Of a DNA stretch of 64,000 nt, positions 47,857 to 58,300 are shown piece after piece (the stretch's first letter is position 1; every line of letters begins with the position of its first letter). The position numbers and the translations under genes were made by a program. The stretch lies in NCBI GenBank assembly GCA_026874595.1, contig JAPPUL010000079.1, positions 553,001-617,000 of the forward strand, written 5' to 3'. Origin of the DNA: Sipunculus nudus (lineage: Eukaryota > Annelida > Sipuncula > Golfingiida > Sipunculidae). Under the pieces are notes generated by a model. The model was not told the DNA's origin. It was given only the letters and a program-made list of their open reading frames with translations, and ran no database searches.

Positions 47857-48601
47857 GATAATACCGTGTTTGGATATAATTAATGATCGAGTGGTAAAGG
47901 GAGTAAATTTTGTAAACTTAAAAGATGCAGGAGATGCAGTTTCTAATGCGTCCTTTTACGATAGTGAGGGAGCAGATGAGATAATACTTCTAGATATAAC
48001 AGCAAGTAAAGACAATAGAAATACAATATACAAAATAGCAAAGCGTGTTGCAGATTCAATATATACACCTTTTACAATTGGTGGTGGGATAAGAACTTTA
48101 GAAGACATGAAAAAGTTAATACAAGCGGGAGCAGATAAGATATCAATTAATTCAGCAGCAGTAAAAACACCACATATAATAAGCGAGGGTGCACATGCGC
48201 TTGGCAGTCAGGCTATAGTGGTTGCAGTAGATGCAAAGAGGAATGCGGAAGGTGGTTTTACAGTCTATATTAAGGGTGGGCGAGAGAATACACATATAGA
48301 TGTTTTAGAGTGGGTATCGAAAGTAGAAGAACTTGGCGCTGGGGAGATTTTATTGACGTCTATGGACAAAGACGGAACTAAATCAGGGTATGACATTGAA
48401 CTTACAAAGCTTGTTTGTGAGAGGGTTAAAATACCAGTTATAGCCTCAGGTGGTGCAGGGGCCCTTACACATATATCAGAGTGCTTTGAAAAAACGAAAG
48501 CTAAAGCAACACTTGCAGCATCCATCTTTCATTATAGAGAAATATCGCTTTGCCAAGTAAAAAGATATTTACAAAACAAAGGTATTCCCGTTAGAATATA
48601 A
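47843..48601 (+). CDS. hisF: Imidazole glycerol phosphate synthase, cyclase subunit
   Basis: The chosen start at 47843 (MLANRIIPCLDI) gives about 252 residues, the usual length of HisF; an ATG at 47792 would add 17 residues coded in the hisA overlap. The barrel shows CLDIINDRVVKGVNF (catalytic Asp), GGGIRTLEDM, the catalytic DKDGTKSGYD and ASGGAGAL. With HisH it forms the bienzyme that joins histidine and purine synthesis. Confidence 0.96.
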   Translation: MLANRIIPCLDIINDRVVKGVNFVNLKDAGDAVSNASFYDSEGADEIILLDITASKDNRNTIYKIAKRVADSIYTPFTIGGGIRTLEDMKKLIQAGADKISINSAAVKTPHIISEGAHALGSQAIVVAVDAKRNAEGGFTVYIKGGRENTHIDVLEWVSKVEELGAGEILLTSMDKDGTKSGYDIELTKLVCERVKIPVIASGGAGALTHISECFEKTKAKATLAASIFHYREISLCQVKRYLQNKGIPVRI

Positions 48602-48628
48602 TACTTATATAAAATAATATAAAAATAT

Positions 48629-49702
48629 CTACTGAGATGTATCCTCTAAATAAAGCCTACTTTCATAACTTATTTTAACTCCCTTACTTGCTTTGCTAAC
48701 TCTGATAATCGTTGATGGGAGTTCCCAAACATAATTATATAAAACCTTCTGCGGAACTCCATAAAGCTTAGACAACTTATCTGCAACATCTTTAACACTA
48801 CTCCTCTCACTTACCGTTACTTTGTAAAGCTTATTTTCCCAATTAGGATGTGTGCCTTTATCTACATAAAAGGTTGTTGCATCTTGTTCAACAGGACCTC
48901 TAATAGATATCGACTTGTCTTTTATGTCCAAAACTGAACCAACAAAATCTTTTTGTATAGATGTTTTTAGCTTCTCAAAATCTGTTGTCCATTCATACTT
49001 ACCATAACCTTTTAGGTCCTCTCCATATGTCTGACCACCATATCCGTATTCTCTATCCCTTTTATCTTTACGATAAAGTTCTTTTTTTGCTATGCTATCT
49101 ATACCTATATATAAATTAGTCTCAAGTATAGGATATCTTGTGGCAATATTTTTATACTTATTACTATATGTTTTTATAGTAGACTTTATCATACTAACAA
49201 GAAAGTAGGAGCGTAGGGTTACTCCTGTATCTGATATTAAATTAAAATGCTTACCTATGCGTTCTCTATTTGTTTGTATTAATATATCTCCTATATAATT
49301 TGTTGTGTTAGGTCTTATGGTGAAAACATTCTCGTACATCTTGCCATAAAAATTTTGTTCATCTTCCCTTCTATCCGGGGTTGCATAACTTGTATCGCCT
49401 ACTGCATGTACATCTGAAAAGACGTATGAGTCAGCTTGAAGCCTTAAGACAACTAGCTTACTTGTATTACGGGTAAGTTTTATTTTCGTAAAGAATAACT
49501 TATCCACACTTTCTATTGTAAGCACTATTGATTCATAGGTTCTTATCCCCTCCTTGTATATCAAATTCATAAGTAAGATACCCTCATTGCGCTTTAGTGT
49601 ATCTCCTTCCTTCATGCTAATCTTTGAAGAACATGATATTTGTATACTTAATAGCATTAACATTATAATTAGCAGCATATATCGCTTATTCTCTCTTTCC
49701 AT
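48629..49702 (-). CDS. Lipoprotein of unknown function
   Basis: This 357-residue protein carries a signal peptide (LLIIMLMLLSIQISC) with the lipid Cys at about residue 24. The mature part is mostly strands with conserved-looking aromatic and basic residues, and near the end SSVKDVADKLSKLYGVPQKVLYNYVWELP. The middle holds a Gly/Tyr-rich linker (YGYGGQTYGEDLKGYGKYEW). The ribosome-binding site is AAGGA close to the ATG. I cannot assign a family. The adjacent lipoprotein gene at 49740 is 37 bases upstream on the same strand, so both may be transcribed together. Confidence 0.7.
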   Translation of the reverse strand: MERENKRYMLLIIMLMLLSIQISCSSKISMKEGDTLKRNEGILLMNLIYKEGIRTYESIVLTIESVDKLFFTKIKLTRNTSKLVVLRLQADSYVFSDVHAVGDTSYATPDRREDEQNFYGKMYENVFTIRPNTTNYIGDILIQTNRERIGKHFNLISDTGVTLRSYFLVSMIKSTIKTYSNKYKNIATRYPILETNLYIGIDSIAKKELYRKDKRDREYGYGGQTYGEDLKGYGKYEWTTDFEKLKTSIQKDFVGSVLDIKDKSISIRGPVEQDATTFYVDKGTHPNWENKLYKVTVSERSSVKDVADKLSKLYGVPQKVLYNYVWELPSTIIRVSKASKGVKISYESRLYLEDTSQ

Positions 49703-49739
49703 ATCTTAACAAATTCCTTCTTTCTTTTTCAATAAAAGT

Positions 49740-50903
49740 TCAATAAAATCTAAATGTTTTGTATAGCTCTAAGGCCTTATTAAGCTCTTCTTCTGATATC
49801 TTCTCTTTTCCTACTTTATCTTTTCCTACTTTATCTTCAATATTTTCAATGGCAAAGTATAGCAAAATAAAAGTATAGCTATTTCTTCTATCTTTTAAAA
49901 CATAAATATAATATTCTCTATATGTGTTTGATGAATATATTTTTCCTTGCACGCTATAAGCTTCCTTTCCTCCTTTTGATTCTATCTCCTCCTCAAGATT
50001 TACTTCCTTACCCCATTTTATTGCTCCTTTACTCTCATATTCTGTCTTTATCTTTTTAAGAACTCCTTGCGTATTTAAACCTTTTGTACTCCCTACATTC
50101 CCTATCAATATTTCTCCTTTGTAGGCAGATTTACCTTTATACCTATAATGAAGTAATTGCTCGTCTTTAGTTTTTAGTTTATAACCACTTGGTATCTCAA
50201 AATAATACCCTCTACTACTATAAAATAACTTGCCTCCCACTACTCCCCCAGAAGACTTCTTCTCTATCCCCTCAACTCCACCTTCCATACCCTTTGCAAG
50301 ATCTACAACCACTTCCTCATACTTTGGCAAATCTACAATATTCGTTCCTGATATCTTGCCAGCTCTTAGCTCTTCTAAATTCAATTTCTTTTCCTCCTTT
50401 CCCTCCTTTTCCTCCTTTTCCTCCTTTTCCTCCTTTCCCTCCCTTCCTTCCCCTTTGCTTTCTTTGCTTTTTTCTACTCCCTCTTCTCCCTTGTCATCCC
50501 CCTTCAAGCCTCCCTCTGCTACTTGCTTATCCTTCTTTTTATCCCTTTTCTTATCATTTTCAAATAAATCTTTATAATACCTTACTGTATCAAGACCTAT
50601 TTCTTTGCCTAAAGTACTTTGTAGCCGCTTCTTATCTTTAGATTTAATATCCAAACTATCTTTACTAGCTTCCTTATCACCACCCTCCTTCTCCTCCTCC
50701 TCCTTCTTCTCCTCCTCCTCCTCCTCTACATCCTCTGTCCCTCCCATCCTCTCAAGCAGCTCTTTTGAGCGCTTTATTACTACATCAAGCTCTTTTATAT
50801 CTTCTTTATACTCTTCTTCTAATACCTTATTTGTCCTGCTTATACAAGAATAGAAAACCATCACCAGCACCAGCACATAGAATGTTTTCTCCAACTTTCT
50901 CAT
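49740..50903 (-). CDS. Lipoprotein with long Glu/Lys-rich linker
   Basis: This 387-residue protein has a lipoprotein signal (TFYVLVLVMVFYSC, Cys20). A long low-complexity Glu/Lys/Gly/Asp stretch (about residues 55-190) includes repeated EKE, EGK and EEK units encoded by near-perfect repeats of a nine-base purine-rich word. The C-terminal 160 residues are folded (GYYFEIPSGYKLKTKDEQLL onward) and could be a DcrB/PsbP-like domain, which is only suggestive. The tail carries a duplicated KVGKDKVGKEK. The charged linker may act as a spacer from the membrane. Confidence 0.7.
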   Translation of the reverse strand: MRKLEKTFYVLVLVMVFYSCISRTNKVLEEEYKEDIKELDVVIKRSKELLERMGGTEDVEEEEEEKKEEEEKEGGDKEASKDSLDIKSKDKKRLQSTLGKEIGLDTVRYYKDLFENDKKRDKKKDKQVAEGGLKGDDKGEEGVEKSKESKGEGREGKEEKEEKEEKEGKEEKKLNLEELRAGKISGTNIVDLPKYEEVVVDLAKGMEGGVEGIEKKSSGGVVGGKLFYSSRGYYFEIPSGYKLKTKDEQLLHYRYKGKSAYKGEILIGNVGSTKGLNTQGVLKKIKTEYESKGAIKWGKEVNLEEEIESKGGKEAYSVQGKIYSSNTYREYYIYVLKDRRNSYTFILLYFAIENIEDKVGKDKVGKEKISEEELNKALELYKTFRFY

Positions 50904-50974
50904 ACTTATTTAAACTCTTTCTCCCTTACTATTTATCTTTTATTATTTTTAAAGTCAAAAAGTTTCTATATCTT

Positions 50975-51006
50975 ATGCTTAAAACAAATTATGCTTAAAA
51001 CAAATT
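50975..51006 (+). repeat. 16-bp tandem duplication containing a start codon
   Basis: ATGCTTAAAACAAATT occurs at 50975-50990 and 50991-51006. The second copy starts the radical-SAM gene. Because 16 is not a multiple of three, the first copy opens a different frame that stops after seven codons (MLKTNYA). No clear Shine-Dalgarno sequence precedes either copy. Confidence 0.9.
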
Positions 51007-53642
51007 TAAACCTTAAAGATAATCTAAAACTAGACCATAAAAGCGAAAAGCGCATTCTTTCTAGCATCTCAAAACCTGCTAGGTACATCGGTAACGAGTT
51101 TAACCAAATCAAAAAAGACTTCCTCAATACCAAATTTACAATGGCTTTGTCTTATCCTGACCTTTATGAGCTTGGAATGTCTAACCTCGGTATCAAGATA
51201 CTTTATGAAATCGTTAATAACCAGCATAATATGCTTTGTGAACGCGTTTTTCACCCTTGGTCTGATATGCAAAGTGTACTACTTAATATGAATGTCCCTC
51301 TCTACTCTCTTGAAAACAAGGTCTTTATTAAGCATTTTGACATTCTGGGCTTCTCTTTACAATATGAACTCACTTTTACTAATGTTTTAAGTATTTTAAA
51401 TTTATCTCATATCCCCATTCAAAGAATAAAAAGAAATAATAATTATCCCATTGTGATTGCAGGGGGGCCTTGTGCTTACAACCCTAAACCACTTGCTGAT
51501 TTTATTGACGTTTTCTTGCTCGGTGAGGCTGAAGAGGGTATTGTTACTTTTGCAAACAAAATTATAATGCATAAACAAATGAATAGCAAAAAAGAGGATG
51601 TTTTAAAAGACTTGGCTGAACTTGATTTTTTATACGTGCCTGCCTTTTCTAAAGACAAATACATTAGAAAGCTAACAGTCGAAAATATAAATACTAGCAA
51701 CTACCCGACAAAACCTCCTATTGCAAATACACAGGCGACGCAGGATAATGGCGTTATAGAGGTTGCACGCGGGTGTACTGTCGGATGTAGGTTTTGTCAG
51801 GCTGGTAACATTTATAGACCACTACGTGAACGCTCTATCGACAACATTCTAGAACTTGCTAAGACCATTATTAAAAATACAGGATATAAAAGTATCTCGT
51901 TGCTTTCACTTAGCATAGCCGATTATACAAACTTAAGTGCCCTTATTGATAGACTCAATGAACGTTTTAGCGATAGGCATATATCCTTTTCATTCCCCTC
52001 TCTTAGGATAGATGCTTTTAGCTTACAAAATGCTTTGAAAATAAAGAAAGTACGAAAGACTGCTCTTACATTTGCGGTTGAGGCGGGGAGTGAATATATT
52101 AGAAACGTTATAAATAAAATTGTAAGCGAGGAGAAGCTTTTTGAAATAGTAAAAGAAGTAACAAATCTTGGATGGAGGCATATAAAGCTATATTTCATGT
52201 TGGGCTTTCCGCTTTCTGAGGATTGTGAAAACAAGGAAGAGGATGAGATAATAAATTTAGTTAAAAAGCTCCTTACTATAAATAACAAATTGAACATCTC
52301 GGTATCAGTTGGAACTTTTGTGCCAAAGTCTCATACACCGTTTGAACGGGCTCCTCAGATTACTAGGGAAGAGGCTTTTGAAAAGATACAAAAGATTAGA
52401 ATGTCATTAAAAAGCAAAAGGGTAAAACTTAAGACGCACTCGCCTGATATGAGTTTCGTAGAAGGTCTTATAGCGCGTGGTGATGAGCGTATTGGGCAAT
52501 TAATATATAAAGCATACGAAAAAGGTAGTCGTTTTGATGGTTGGGGTGAGGAGTTTAAAATAGATAACTGGCTTGAGGCAATTAAGGAGCTTGAAGTTGA
52601 TATAGATTATGCACTATTTAATGTTAGAGAGGATCGTGAGTTACCATGGAGCAGAATAAATTCTCTTGTAACAACTAAGTTTTTGAAGAAGGAAGAAGAA
52701 CTAAGTTTGCAAGGAGTGCCAACACCTGATTGTAGAGACAAATGCATAGAGTTTTGTGGTGTTTGCCATAAACCTTTACATCACAGTCTAAATGATTCTA
52801 ATAAGGATTCTAATAATGAAAATATAGACAACCTAGGAGAAGCTGAATATTTAGACAATCTCAAGAGCCTTGACAGAAGAGATATAGGCAGAAGAGATAT
52901 AGAAGATCTAAGCTCAAAAGAGGCAGCAGAATACACAGTTATAATAAATTATACAAAACTTGGCCTTATGAAATACTTGTCACACATAGACATGTTTAAT
53001 ATGTTCCAGAAGGCTTTTCTTAGAGCAGGCATACCGATAACATTCTCAAATGGGTTTAACCCTATTCCTAAAATAGACATATCAAATCCGCTTGCCCTTG
53101 GAATCGAGAGTAATGATGAGTATATGCAGATAAAGCTAACTTGTTATATGCCAGCTACAAAGCTTAAGGAACAGTTAAATAAAGAGCTTATAGATGACTT
53201 TGTTTTCGTAAAAGCAATATATATTACAGACAAAGCAGTTCCAAAGATAAATAAGCTTGTAAAGGCTTGTGAATATGAACTTAGTCTCCCTTATGAGACA
53301 AATGGTCAAGAAATGAGAGTAATAAGGGATAATATGCTAAAGCTACAAGGGCTTGAATATATAAAGAGTTATCGTAAGGATAAGAGTTTAAAAAGCGCTC
53401 TTGAGCATATAAGTCTTAAGGAGAATAAGTTAACAATCATTTTGAATACAGATCCTTTACTTGCAAAGCTTTTTGATTATCTTAATATAGTCACAGGACT
53501 TGAGAAAGAAGAGCTAATAGGACATGGTATAAGACGGGTTAGACAATATGGCTCTTATGAGGAAGATAAAAGCCCAATAGATGAATTAAATCTTAATTAT
53601 AATACTAAATCAGAACGTAATAAAGCATTAAAGTTTAATTAA
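50991..53642 (+). CDS. Radical SAM protein fused to a DUF2344 domain
   Basis: This 883-residue protein joins two modules that are often separate. The first has a B12-binding-like N-terminal part and a radical-SAM core with the iron-sulfur motif ARGCTVGCRFCQAGN (about 260-272). The second (about 640-870) has YTVIINYTKLGLMKYLSHIDMFN and SNGFNPIPKIDISNPLALGIES, typical of DUF2344 (TIGR03936). The family has an uncharacterised role and is often near ribosomal L21/RNase G genes, perhaps in RNA modification. Between them are short Asp/Asn/Arg repeats (GRRDIGRRDIE). The N-terminal half has pyrimidine-rich, the C-terminal half purine-rich third positions. Confidence 0.87.
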   Translation: MLKTNLNLKDNLKLDHKSEKRILSSISKPARYIGNEFNQIKKDFLNTKFTMALSYPDLYELGMSNLGIKILYEIVNNQHNMLCERVFHPWSDMQSVLLNMNVPLYSLENKVFIKHFDILGFSLQYELTFTNVLSILNLSHIPIQRIKRNNNYPIVIAGGPCAYNPKPLADFIDVFLLGEAEEGIVTFANKIIMHKQMNSKKEDVLKDLAELDFLYVPAFSKDKYIRKLTVENINTSNYPTKPPIANTQATQDNGVIEVARGCTVGCRFCQAGNIYRPLRERSIDNILELAKTIIKNTGYKSISLLSLSIADYTNLSALIDRLNERFSDRHISFSFPSLRIDAFSLQNALKIKKVRKTALTFAVEAGSEYIRNVINKIVSEEKLFEIVKEVTNLGWRHIKLYFMLGFPLSEDCENKEEDEIINLVKKLLTINNKLNISVSVGTFVPKSHTPFERAPQITREEAFEKIQKIRMSLKSKRVKLKTHSPDMSFVEGLIARGDERIGQLIYKAYEKGSRFDGWGEEFKIDNWLEAIKELEVDIDYALFNVREDRELPWSRINSLVTTKFLKKEEELSLQGVPTPDCRDKCIEFCGVCHKPLHHSLNDSNKDSNNENIDNLGEAEYLDNLKSLDRRDIGRRDIEDLSSKEAAEYTVIINYTKLGLMKYLSHIDMFNMFQKAFLRAGIPITFSNGFNPIPKIDISNPLALGIESNDEYMQIKLTCYMPATKLKEQLNKELIDDFVFVKAIYITDKAVPKINKLVKACEYELSLPYETNGQEMRVIRDNMLKLQGLEYIKSYRKDKSLKSALEHISLKENKLTIILNTDPLLAKLFDYLNIVTGLEKEELIGHGIRRVRQYGSYEEDKSPIDELNLNYNTKSERNKALKFN

Positions 53643-53736
53643 GCGTCTAAAAAGGTATAAGATTACTTTCTTTTCTTTATAAGCTATGTTATAAGGCATA
53701 CATTAATAAATAAGTTATGATAAAAGAAGAAGTTAA

Positions 53737-56700
53737 ATGTATAAAGAGGTAAATAAAAAGTCTTTTCCAAAGATAGAAGAAGATATTTTAAGTTTCTGGG
53801 AAACTGAGGGACTTGATGCTAAGCACTTAACAAAGGGAGGAAAAGAGTATGTGTTTTACGACGGTCCTCCTGGGACAAATGGCTCACCACATATAGGTCA
53901 TATGCTTCAAAGTGCCTTAAAGGATCTTTGGCCTAGATACAAAACTATGCAAGGTTATAAAGTCGTACGAAAAGCCGGATGGGATACACATGGTCTTCCC
54001 ATAGAGCTTGCAGCTGAGAAAGAACTTGGACTATCATCAAAAAAAGATATTGAGGCTTATGGGCTAAATAAGTTTATAGAACACTGCAAAAAGACGGTAT
54101 ATAAATATAAAGGAGAATGGATAGAGGCTATAAAACGTATAGGACGTGTACTTGACTTTGAAGATGAATATGCAACCTTAACAAACGACTTTATACAAAG
54201 TGATTGGTGGGTACTAAAGGAAGCCTGGGATAGAGAGTTATTATATAAAGGGTATAAAGTACTTGCCTATTGTCCGCGTCTTGGGACCTCGCTATCGAAT
54301 CATGAGGTTGCACTTGGGTATCAAGAAGTTACTGACATCTCGGTATATGCTAAATTTGCTATAAAAGAACAAAGGAACACCTATTTTATAGCCTGGACAA
54401 CAACGCTTTGGACTTTAATAGGAAATGTAGCACTTGCACTTGGAGAAAACATAAGCTACGTAAAGGTTAATGTTTCTGATGAGTATTATATTCTCTCAGA
54501 AGATAGTTTAGCAAAAATAAAAGATAAAGGTCTTATAAAGGATTTTAAAGTAGTTGAGAAGTTTATAGGTAAAGAGCTTGCAGGTCTTTCATATATCCCG
54601 CTTTGGGATTATTTTGAAGGTATTGAAGGTAAAAAACATTATACAATAATAGATGACTACGTAACCACAGAAGAGGGTTCTGGTATAGTACATCTTGCAT
54701 TGTACGGAGAAGATGATTATAGATTAATAAAGGCAAATAACCTACCATTTGTCCAACACGTGGATGAGACAGGTCGATTCATAAAGGAATGTAGAGATTA
54801 CAAAGGTCGGATGTTTGACGATGAAAAGCTTTCTGTAGACATAATAAAGGACCTTGCTGACAAAAACTTAATACTTGCCAAAGAGAAAATAACCCATAAC
54901 TATCCATTTAACTATCGTACGGGAACTCGTTTAATGTACTTTGCAAAGTCGTCATGGTTTTTGAAGACGACGGAATACAAAGACAAAATGATATCAGCAA
55001 ACGAAAAGATAAACTGGTACCCGTCTCATATACGTGATGGCCGATTTGGCAGATGGCTTTTTAATAACGTAGATTGGGCGATATCACGTGATCGGTATTG
55101 GGGGTCTCCGATTCCGATATGGAACTGTCTAAGTTGTAAAGAAGCGATTCTAATAAGCTCAATAGACCAGTTAAACAAATACACCAAAGAGCATATTGAC
55201 AAAGACTTTGATTTACACATACCATACATCGACGAGCTTAAGCTTTACTGTCCAAAGTGTTCGAATATAATGAAGCGCGAATCAGGAGTTTTGGACTGCT
55301 GGTTTAACTCCGGGGTAGTACCATGGGGACAAATAGGATATCCAAGTAAGGCAGGGTCAAAAGAGGCTATTAAGCACCTTTACCCGGCTGAGTTCATATG
55401 TGAGGGAATAGATCAAACACGCGGTTGGTTTTATGCTCTACTTGCAATATCGGCTTTAATAAATGGTGATTCTAGTTACCAAAATGTAATCTGCACAGAG
55501 TTGGTCCTGGATAAAGAAGGTAACAAGATGAGCAAGTCTAAAGGCAACACAGTAGATCCAAACGAGATGTTTAATAAATATGGTGCTGATGCGATGAGAT
55601 GGTTTTTCCTAAATACGAAGCCGGGCAATCCGTTAAGGTTCTCAGAAGATAGCATAAAGGAAAGCATAAAAGACATAATCTTGCCGTTATGGAATATATA
55701 TAGTTTTTACGTAACGTACGCAAAGATAGACAAATACGTTGGCAGGGGTGAGATTTCAGGAGAACTTGAGAATGATTTAGACAAATGGATATTGTCAGAA
55801 AATGCAAAGCTAATAAAGGAAGTAGGAAGCTGCTTAGATAGATACGACCCGGCGGGTGCCACTAATGTTATAACAAATTATATAGACAAACTTTCTAACT
55901 GGTATATAAGACGTAGTCGGCGGCGCTTTTGGAAATCGCAGCAAGATAGGAATAAACAAGATGCATACAACACGCTATACAAAGTAATTGTAGATCTAAT
56001 TAAAGTACTTGCGCCTTTTATGCCTTTCATAACAGAAGAGATATATCAAAACGTAGTACGTAGTGTGGACACGGAAAGCCAGATAAGTATTCATCTTTGT
56101 AAGTATCCCATTGCTGACGAAAGTGCTTGCGACAACGAAATAGAACATAGGATGAATCTAATTCGGAGGGTGGTATCTCATGGGAGAGCGCTTCGTAATA
56201 AACATCAAATAAAGATAAGACAGCCGTTAAAAAAGCTTATAGTAGTAGTAGAGCAAGCAAAAGACAAAGAAATAATATACAGTATGAATGAAGAGATAAA
56301 AGAGGAGATAAATGTAAAAGGACTAGAGTTTAAAGCTAATCAGGATGATCTTCTTGAGTATGTTATTAAACCGAATTTGAAGTTGCTTGGAAAAAGGTTT
56401 GGCAAAGATTTGCAAAGTATAATAAAGCAGCTTACAAATATAAGCCCAGAGAGGGCTAATGGTCAAAATGACAGTTTAGAAATAAAGCTTAGACTAAATG
56501 GAAAAGAAGTAGTTTTGGGGGGGGATGAATTAATTATAGAGAAGAAAGCAAAGGCAGGACTTTTAATAGAGGTCTCGGATGAGTTAACTATTGTGCTTGA
56601 TACCAATTTGAATGATGAGCTTGTAAAAGAAGGTCTTGCACGTGAGTTTGTAAATAAAGTACAGAACATGAGAAAAGAGAATGAGCTTGAAGTGCTTGAC

Positions 56701-56889
56701 AAGATAAATATAAATTTCTATGCCAGTGAAGCTATATTGCAAAAGTCAATTTTAGAATACGAAGACTACATAAAGAATGAGACATTGGCCGAGCGAATAA
56801 GCTTTAATAAAGACAAGCTTTGTGGTGAGTCTAATAAAGAATGGGATTTAAATAACGTTAAGACAAAGATATCGATAATAAAGATTTAA
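53737..56889 (+). CDS. ileS: Isoleucyl-tRNA synthetase
   Basis: This 1050-residue class Ia synthetase charges tRNA-Ile. HIGH is in GSPHIGHML (about 49-57), the editing domain in the middle includes the AWTTTLWTLIGN and TEEGSGIVHLALYGEDDY blocks, and KMSKSKGNTVDP is near residue 598. The opening FPKIEEDILSFWE and the length indicate the eukaryote-like type 2 enzyme found in some bacteria, often tolerant of mupirocin; this last point is inferred from the subtype only. A G8 run in frame (56517-56524) encodes VLGGDEL. The C-terminal zinc domain of type 1 enzymes is absent. Confidence 0.95.
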   Translation: MYKEVNKKSFPKIEEDILSFWETEGLDAKHLTKGGKEYVFYDGPPGTNGSPHIGHMLQSALKDLWPRYKTMQGYKVVRKAGWDTHGLPIELAAEKELGLSSKKDIEAYGLNKFIEHCKKTVYKYKGEWIEAIKRIGRVLDFEDEYATLTNDFIQSDWWVLKEAWDRELLYKGYKVLAYCPRLGTSLSNHEVALGYQEVTDISVYAKFAIKEQRNTYFIAWTTTLWTLIGNVALALGENISYVKVNVSDEYYILSEDSLAKIKDKGLIKDFKVVEKFIGKELAGLSYIPLWDYFEGIEGKKHYTIIDDYVTTEEGSGIVHLALYGEDDYRLIKANNLPFVQHVDETGRFIKECRDYKGRMFDDEKLSVDIIKDLADKNLILAKEKITHNYPFNYRTGTRLMYFAKSSWFLKTTEYKDKMISANEKINWYPSHIRDGRFGRWLFNNVDWAISRDRYWGSPIPIWNCLSCKEAILISSIDQLNKYTKEHIDKDFDLHIPYIDELKLYCPKCSNIMKRESGVLDCWFNSGVVPWGQIGYPSKAGSKEAIKHLYPAEFICEGIDQTRGWFYALLAISALINGDSSYQNVICTELVLDKEGNKMSKSKGNTVDPNEMFNKYGADAMRWFFLNTKPGNPLRFSEDSIKESIKDIILPLWNIYSFYVTYAKIDKYVGRGEISGELENDLDKWILSENAKLIKEVGSCLDRYDPAGATNVITNYIDKLSNWYIRRSRRRFWKSQQDRNKQDAYNTLYKVIVDLIKVLAPFMPFITEEIYQNVVRSVDTESQISIHLCKYPIADESACDNEIEHRMNLIRRVVSHGRALRNKHQIKIRQPLKKLIVVVEQAKDKEIIYSMNEEIKEEINVKGLEFKANQDDLLEYVIKPNLKLLGKRFGKDLQSIIKQLTNISPERANGQNDSLEIKLRLNGKEVVLGGDELIIEKKAKAGLLIEVSDELTIVLDTNLNDELVKEGLAREFVNKVQNMRKENELEVLDKININFYASEAILQKSILEYEDYIKNETLAERISFNKDKLCGESNKEWDLNNVKTKISIIKI

Positions 56890-56893
56890 CATT

Positions 56894-56923
56894 TAGATAT
56901 TAAATATCTAGATATTAAATATT
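56894..56923. repeat. 15-bp tandem duplication between ileS and gltX
   Basis: TAGATATTAAATATC at 56894-56908 is followed by TAGATATTAAATATT at 56909-56923, directly after the ileS stop. Each copy is itself nearly palindromic (AGATATTAAATATCT). Confidence 0.85.
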
Positions 56924-56959
56924 TAAAGAATATAAGAAAATGGAGTTATAAGAAAGGAA

Positions 56960-58300
56960 GTGACTCGCGTCAGGTTTGCACCCTCGCCAACAGGTGATAT
57001 TCATATAGGCAATGTACGAGCGGCATTATTTAATTATATGTTTGCCAAAAAAGAGAATGGTCGTTTAGTGCTACGTATAGAAGATACAGACGAAGCCCGC
57101 AATACAAAAGGTTCAATAGAGGGAATAATAGCTGATTTAAGGTGGCTTGGAATAGAATTTGACGAAGGCCCTGGGATAGGGGGCGATTATGGCCCATATA
57201 AGCAAAGTGAAAGATTAGACATATATAAAAGTTATGCTCAAAAGCTACTAGATGAGGGAAAGGCAGTAAAAGACTATTCACACTTAAAAGAGAATGACAA
57301 ACAAATAGAAGGACTTGACTTTGCAAAAGATTATGCTATAAGGCTTAAAACGAATAACGAAGTGGTTAAGTTCAATGATATAGTATTTGGTAACATAAGC
57401 AAGGAAGTTGAAGATTTTATAATAATGAAGTCTAATGAAGTCCCAACATATCATTTTGCTGTAGTTATAGACGATTATCTAATGAAAATAACTCATGTAA
57501 TACGTGGGCAAGATCATTTAGGGAATACCGCAAAACACGTATACATAGCAAAAGCCCTTGGCATAAAACCCCCTCAATATGCTCATTTCTCGCTAACACA
57601 TGGCCTTAGTAAACGAGATAAAAGTAAAAGCATACGTTTTTTAAAAGAGAAAGGGTATCTGCCAGAGGCAATAACAAATATGGCGATGTTGTTAGGCTGG
57701 GCTCCTAAAGATGGTAAGGAGAAATTTAATATAAACTCTATATATAATGAATTTAACTTAGAAGAGCTAACAAAAGTAAACAGCATTTTTGATGAGGATA
57801 AGTTTAACTGGCTTGCTGCCTTATATATTAGAGAAACTGATATAGATAAGCTTAAAACACTATGCTATCCATATTTAATAAAAGCTGGATACCAAAAAGA
57901 GAAGCACAATGAAGATTATATTAAAAAAGTCCTAGCCTCTGTAAAGGACTATCTAACATCCCTCTCAGATATAAATAAACATATACACTTCTTTTTCAAG
58001 GAACCTGTCTATGATAAAGACATAGTAAAGGCTAATATAAATTGGGACCAGGCAAAAGTAGTTCTTGAAAAACTTAATACAAAATTAAAAGAAGATACCT
58101 TACTACTTAACGAGACAAAATCTAAAGCCATTCTAAAGGACTTAGGCAAGGAAACGAATATAAAAGGAAAAGCTCTTTTTATGCCTATAAGACTTGCCTT
58201 AACGGGAGAAGTACATGGGCCAGAACTTTATCAAATATTAGCGACCTTAGACCCAAAGCAATCTATAAAACGTATAAACACTTTTCTTAACATCTTGTAA
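56960..58300 (+). CDS. gltX: Glutamyl-tRNA synthetase
   Basis: This 446-residue class I synthetase has the HIGH motif in VRFAPSPTGDIHIGNVRAA (HIGN at 16-19) and the KMSKS-like LSKRDKSKSIRFL near residue 216. EDTDEARN is the catalytic-domain block typical of GluRS. It starts with GTG; AAAGGA lies unusually close to it, but the N-terminus aligns well with the family, and no better start is nearby. It is 70 bases downstream of ileS and may be co-transcribed. It is convergent with valS. Confidence 0.95.
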   Translation: MTRVRFAPSPTGDIHIGNVRAALFNYMFAKKENGRLVLRIEDTDEARNTKGSIEGIIADLRWLGIEFDEGPGIGGDYGPYKQSERLDIYKSYAQKLLDEGKAVKDYSHLKENDKQIEGLDFAKDYAIRLKTNNEVVKFNDIVFGNISKEVEDFIIMKSNEVPTYHFAVVIDDYLMKITHVIRGQDHLGNTAKHVYIAKALGIKPPQYAHFSLTHGLSKRDKSKSIRFLKEKGYLPEAITNMAMLLGWAPKDGKEKFNINSIYNEFNLEELTKVNSIFDEDKFNWLAALYIRETDIDKLKTLCYPYLIKAGYQKEKHNEDYIKKVLASVKDYLTSLSDINKHIHFFFKEPVYDKDIVKANINWDQAKVVLEKLNTKLKEDTLLLNETKSKAILKDLGKETNIKGKALFMPIRLALTGEVHGPELYQILATLDPKQSIKRINTFLNIL

